NCBI RefSeq assembly: GCF_005765165.1 | Contig: NZ_VCIW01000006.1 | Coordinates: forward strand, 124,001 to 188,000 | Direction of reading: 5' to 3' | DNA length: 64,000 nt | From: Paenibacillus antri | GTDB taxonomy: Bacteria; Bacillota; Bacilli; Paenibacillales; YIM-B00363 | Shown here: positions 62,034-64,000 of the stretch, piece by piece | Position numbering within the stretch: the first letter of the stretch is position 1 | Layout: each line of letters opens with the position of its first letter | Made by a program: the position numbers and the translations under genes | Notes under the pieces: generated by a model | Told to the model about the DNA's origin: nothing | The model's database searches: none | Seen by the model: the letters and a program-made list of their open reading frames with translations, nothing else

Positions 62034-62732
62034 ATGACGAACCTGCTGGTAGTGTACTACAGTGCTTACGGCCACGTGTTTCGAATGGCGGAGGCTTGCG
62101 CCGCCGGCGCGGAAGCCGCCGGAGCGACGGTGCGGACGGTTCGCATCCCCGAGATGGAATCGCCGAACGACCGGACGCCTTATTTGGATAAACCGAACCC
62201 GGGCGAAGCGTTGAGCGCGCTGCAGCGGCGATTCAAAACCGACGAACGCTTTCGGAAATACGAAGAGGCGCTTACGCTCCAACGACAGATCCCGATCGCG
62301 ACCAACGACGATCTGCGCTGGGCCGACGGCGTCGTATGGGGGTTCCCGACGTATTACGGCATGATGCCGGCCCAAGTGAAGCTGTTCCTGGAGTTCGCGG
62401 GGGAAGTATCCGCCGAGGGCGCCCTCGAAGGGAAGCCCGCCGGCGTCTTCACGAGCGCAGGCTCGATTCATACCGGTCACGAAGCGACGATTCTGACCTC
62501 GATCGTGCCGCTGCTGCATTTCGGCATGATTTTCGTAGGGCTGCCGTATTCCGAAAACCCCGAGTTTCTTACGGCGGACGCGATCGGCGGTTCTCCCTAC
62601 GGCGCCTCCACCTTGGCGGGGCCGGACAGCTCGCTGACGCCGGACGCCAGAGAACTGACGATCGTTTCCCGGTTAGGCGGGCGAGTGGCGAGCGTCGCTG
62701 ACGCGTTGAAGGCGCGAGGGTTCATAGATTAA
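62034..62732 (+). CDS. wrbA: WrbA-like flavodoxin-fold NAD(P)H:quinone oxidoreductase
   Basis: 232 residues. YYSAYGHVFRMAEACAAGAE near 8 is the FMN phosphate loop, GFPTYYGMMPAQVKLFLEFAG near 105 and FTSAGSIHTGHEATILTSIV near 140 are WrbA signatures. Reduces quinones by two electrons. ~30 residues longer than E. coli WrbA by an insertion near 50-85. ATG 62034 after AAAGGAGG. Confidence 0.85.
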   Translation: MTNLLVVYYSAYGHVFRMAEACAAGAEAAGATVRTVRIPEMESPNDRTPYLDKPNPGEALSALQRRFKTDERFRKYEEALTLQRQIPIATNDDLRWADGVVWGFPTYYGMMPAQVKLFLEFAGEVSAEGALEGKPAGVFTSAGSIHTGHEATILTSIVPLLHFGMIFVGLPYSENPEFLTADAIGGSPYGASTLAGPDSSLTPDARELTIVSRLGGRVASVADALKARGFID

Positions 62733-62766
62733 ACATGCGTTAGCTTATTTAAGGAGGAAGAAATCG

Positions 62767-63582
62767 ATGTCTACGAAAATGACGCGTTACGCAGGCAAGG
62801 CGTGGGACGCCTGCTTCTTGCCGCGCCTCAGCCGACTCGAGGTGCAGCGGCTGCCGAAGGAAGAAACGCTCGTCGTGCTGCCGGTCGGCGCGACGGAGCA
62901 GCACGGACCGCATCTGCCGTCCTTCACCGACACGTTGATCGGCGAGGCGCTGCTCACGGAGGCGTTCGAGCGGCTGCCGGAGGACGCCGGCGTGTGGCTG
63001 CTGCCCCCGATTCCGTTCGGGAAGAGCACCGAGCACGCCGAGCATCCGGGGACGATCACTTTCTCCGCGGAGACGCTCATGAAGGTGCTGCTCGACGTCG
63101 GCCGCAGCTTGAGCCGGGCCGGATTTCCGAGGCTTCTCTTATTCAATACGCACGGGGGCAACGCGGACCTGCTGAACATGATGGCGCGGGAAATTCGGAT
63201 CGATTGCGGTCTTACGGTGTTCCGCATGGATGCGGGCGGCCTCAAGATGGGCGAAGGCGTCATCGAGGAGGAGGAACGGCGCATCGGGCTCCACGGGGGC
63301 GACTTGGAAACTTCGCTGGTCTTAGGCATTAAGAGTTCTTGGGTCCATATGGAGCTTGCGCCGCATGAAGTGCCGAACTTCCCGGGCGGATATCTCGATC
63401 TGAAGAATAAAGCGTACGGCTGGGTCATGTCCGATCTGTCCGCGAGCGGCATTACGGGAGACGCGAGCATCGCGACCGAGGGGAAGGGCGAGCTGCTGTT
63501 GACGCAAGGCGGGCAGATGATCGCCGAGGCGCTGCTCGAGATGGCGGCCTTCGACATGAAGAGCATCCGCTCCCGCGACTAG
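62767..63582 (+). CDS. creatininase-family amidohydrolase
   Basis: 271 residues. Metal ligands of the family: PVGATEQHGPHLP near 39-51 (Glu, His), TDTLIGEAL near 55 (Asp), FNTHGGN near 125 (His) and GLHGGDLETSLVL near 175 (Glu). Family members hydrolyse creatinine, formamides in riboflavin/F420 or mycofactocin pathways, or cyclic amides. AAGGAGG ribosome site, 34 bases after wrbA. With the PucR regulator and the FAD oxidase it forms a catabolic set of unknown substrate. Confidence 0.88.
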   Translation: MSTKMTRYAGKAWDACFLPRLSRLEVQRLPKEETLVVLPVGATEQHGPHLPSFTDTLIGEALLTEAFERLPEDAGVWLLPPIPFGKSTEHAEHPGTITFSAETLMKVLLDVGRSLSRAGFPRLLLFNTHGGNADLLNMMAREIRIDCGLTVFRMDAGGLKMGEGVIEEEERRIGLHGGDLETSLVLGIKSSWVHMELAPHEVPNFPGGYLDLKNKAYGWVMSDLSASGITGDASIATEGKGELLLTQGGQMIAEALLEMAAFDMKSIRSRD

Positions 63583-63605
63583 CGTACACGAAAGGAGCGA
63601 GCGGC

Positions 63606-64000
63606 ATGGCGACGGAATGGCGGAAGGAAGCCGTCGACGTCCTGGGCGAAGAGCGGTTCCTGCTCGATCCGGCGTCGCGCGAGAAGCTGTCGAAGGATTA
63701 TTACTGGTATTCGCCGGTGCTCGAGCCGCTGCTGCGGGAGAAGCTGGCGGACGGCGTCGCGGCGCCGACGGACGAACGGGAGCTTGCGGCGGCGCTCGCC
63801 TTCGCGTACCGGCATCGGCTGCCGATCACCGTACGCGGCGCGGGGACGGGCAATTACGGTCAAGCGGTTCCGCTCGAGGGCGGCATCGTGCTCGACGTCA
63901 GCGGACTGAACCGCGTGCTCGAGATCGGTCCCGGGTATGCGCGAGTCCAATGCGGCGTCCGCATGGGCGCGTTGGAGAAGCGGGCGAGGGAGCAGGGGCA
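63606..64000 (+). CDS. FAD-binding oxidoreductase, GlcD-type (5' part)
   Basis: First 131 residues only; the gene runs past the window end. The FAD_binding_4 motif PITVRGAGTGNYGQAVPLEG (about 75-94), then GIVLDVSGLNRVLEI, is characteristic of glycolate/lactate oxidase-like flavoproteins. AAAGGAGCG precedes ATG 63606, 23 bases after the creatininase stop, so it belongs to the same operon. Substrate unknown. Confidence 0.85.
   Translation, partial: MATEWRKEAVDVLGEERFLLDPASREKLSKDYYWYSPVLEPLLREKLADGVAAPTDERELAAALAFAYRHRLPITVRGAGTGNYGQAVPLEGGIVLDVSGLNRVLEIGPGYARVQCGVRMGALEKRAREQG

Overview
The window looks like chromosomal DNA of a high-GC, Gram-positive, spore-former-type Firmicute, most likely of the Paenibacillus/Cohnella group. 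The signs are strong AAGGAGG-type ribosome sites, frequent GTG and TTG starts, LplB/YtcP-type sugar permeases, an SLH-domain surface protein, an SdpRI pair and SpoIIE-type phosphatases. Species cannot be told from the sequence alone. I see no prophage, insertion sequence, CRISPR array or plasmid function.

Layout. 1-14.6 kb: one long, tightly overlapping operon for a putative exported polysaccharide: two DivIVA-like coiled-coil proteins, a PelG-like polytopic protein, a large GT-C-like membrane protein, a GT2 lipid-sugar synthase, DUF2304, a CotH lipoprotein, a VTC-domain protein, DUF4956, a GH114-like protein, a small EamA-type protein, and two paralogous GAF/HD-GYP proteins in which the catalytic HD dyad is lost. 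14.8 kb: tRNA-Leu(GAG). 15.0-18.8 kb: aldolase, dehydrogenase, sugar kinase and sugar isomerase operon. 19.3-37.7 kb: a glycan-use locus (secreted CBM/propeller protein, heparinase-like lyase, ThuA/NodB-like protein, aminotransferase, cytosolic propeller, two permeases, binding lipoprotein, esterase) that ends with a GntR regulator fused to a solute-binding domain; the same ATACATGTAT/ATACAAG operator recurs at its promoters. 37.8-41.6 kb: aldose epimerase, ModAB, tRNA-Leu(CAG), small genes.

41.7-49 kb: CHASE2 adenylate cyclase, GT2, SdpI/SdpR, a tandem array of about 106 bp units, DUF2621, endonuclease IV, PurU. 49-52.9 kb: a 1278-residue SLH protein carrying a metallo-beta-lactamase fold. 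53-58.9 kb: a partner-switching operon made of a pseudo-PP2C membrane protein, an intact PP2C membrane protein, a SARP/BTAD regulator, an RsbW-like kinase and a STAS antagonist. 58.9-64 kb: acyltransferase, then PucR regulator divergent from a WrbA / creatininase / FAD-oxidase operon that runs off the window.

The most unusual systems are (i) the Pel-like export operon whose two HD-GYP proteins look like binding rather than cleaving proteins, (ii) the GntR-SBP regulon, and (iii) the partner-switching operon with a pseudo-phosphatase and a SARP regulator. Functions given below rest on motif reading and gene order only; no search or structure prediction was run.
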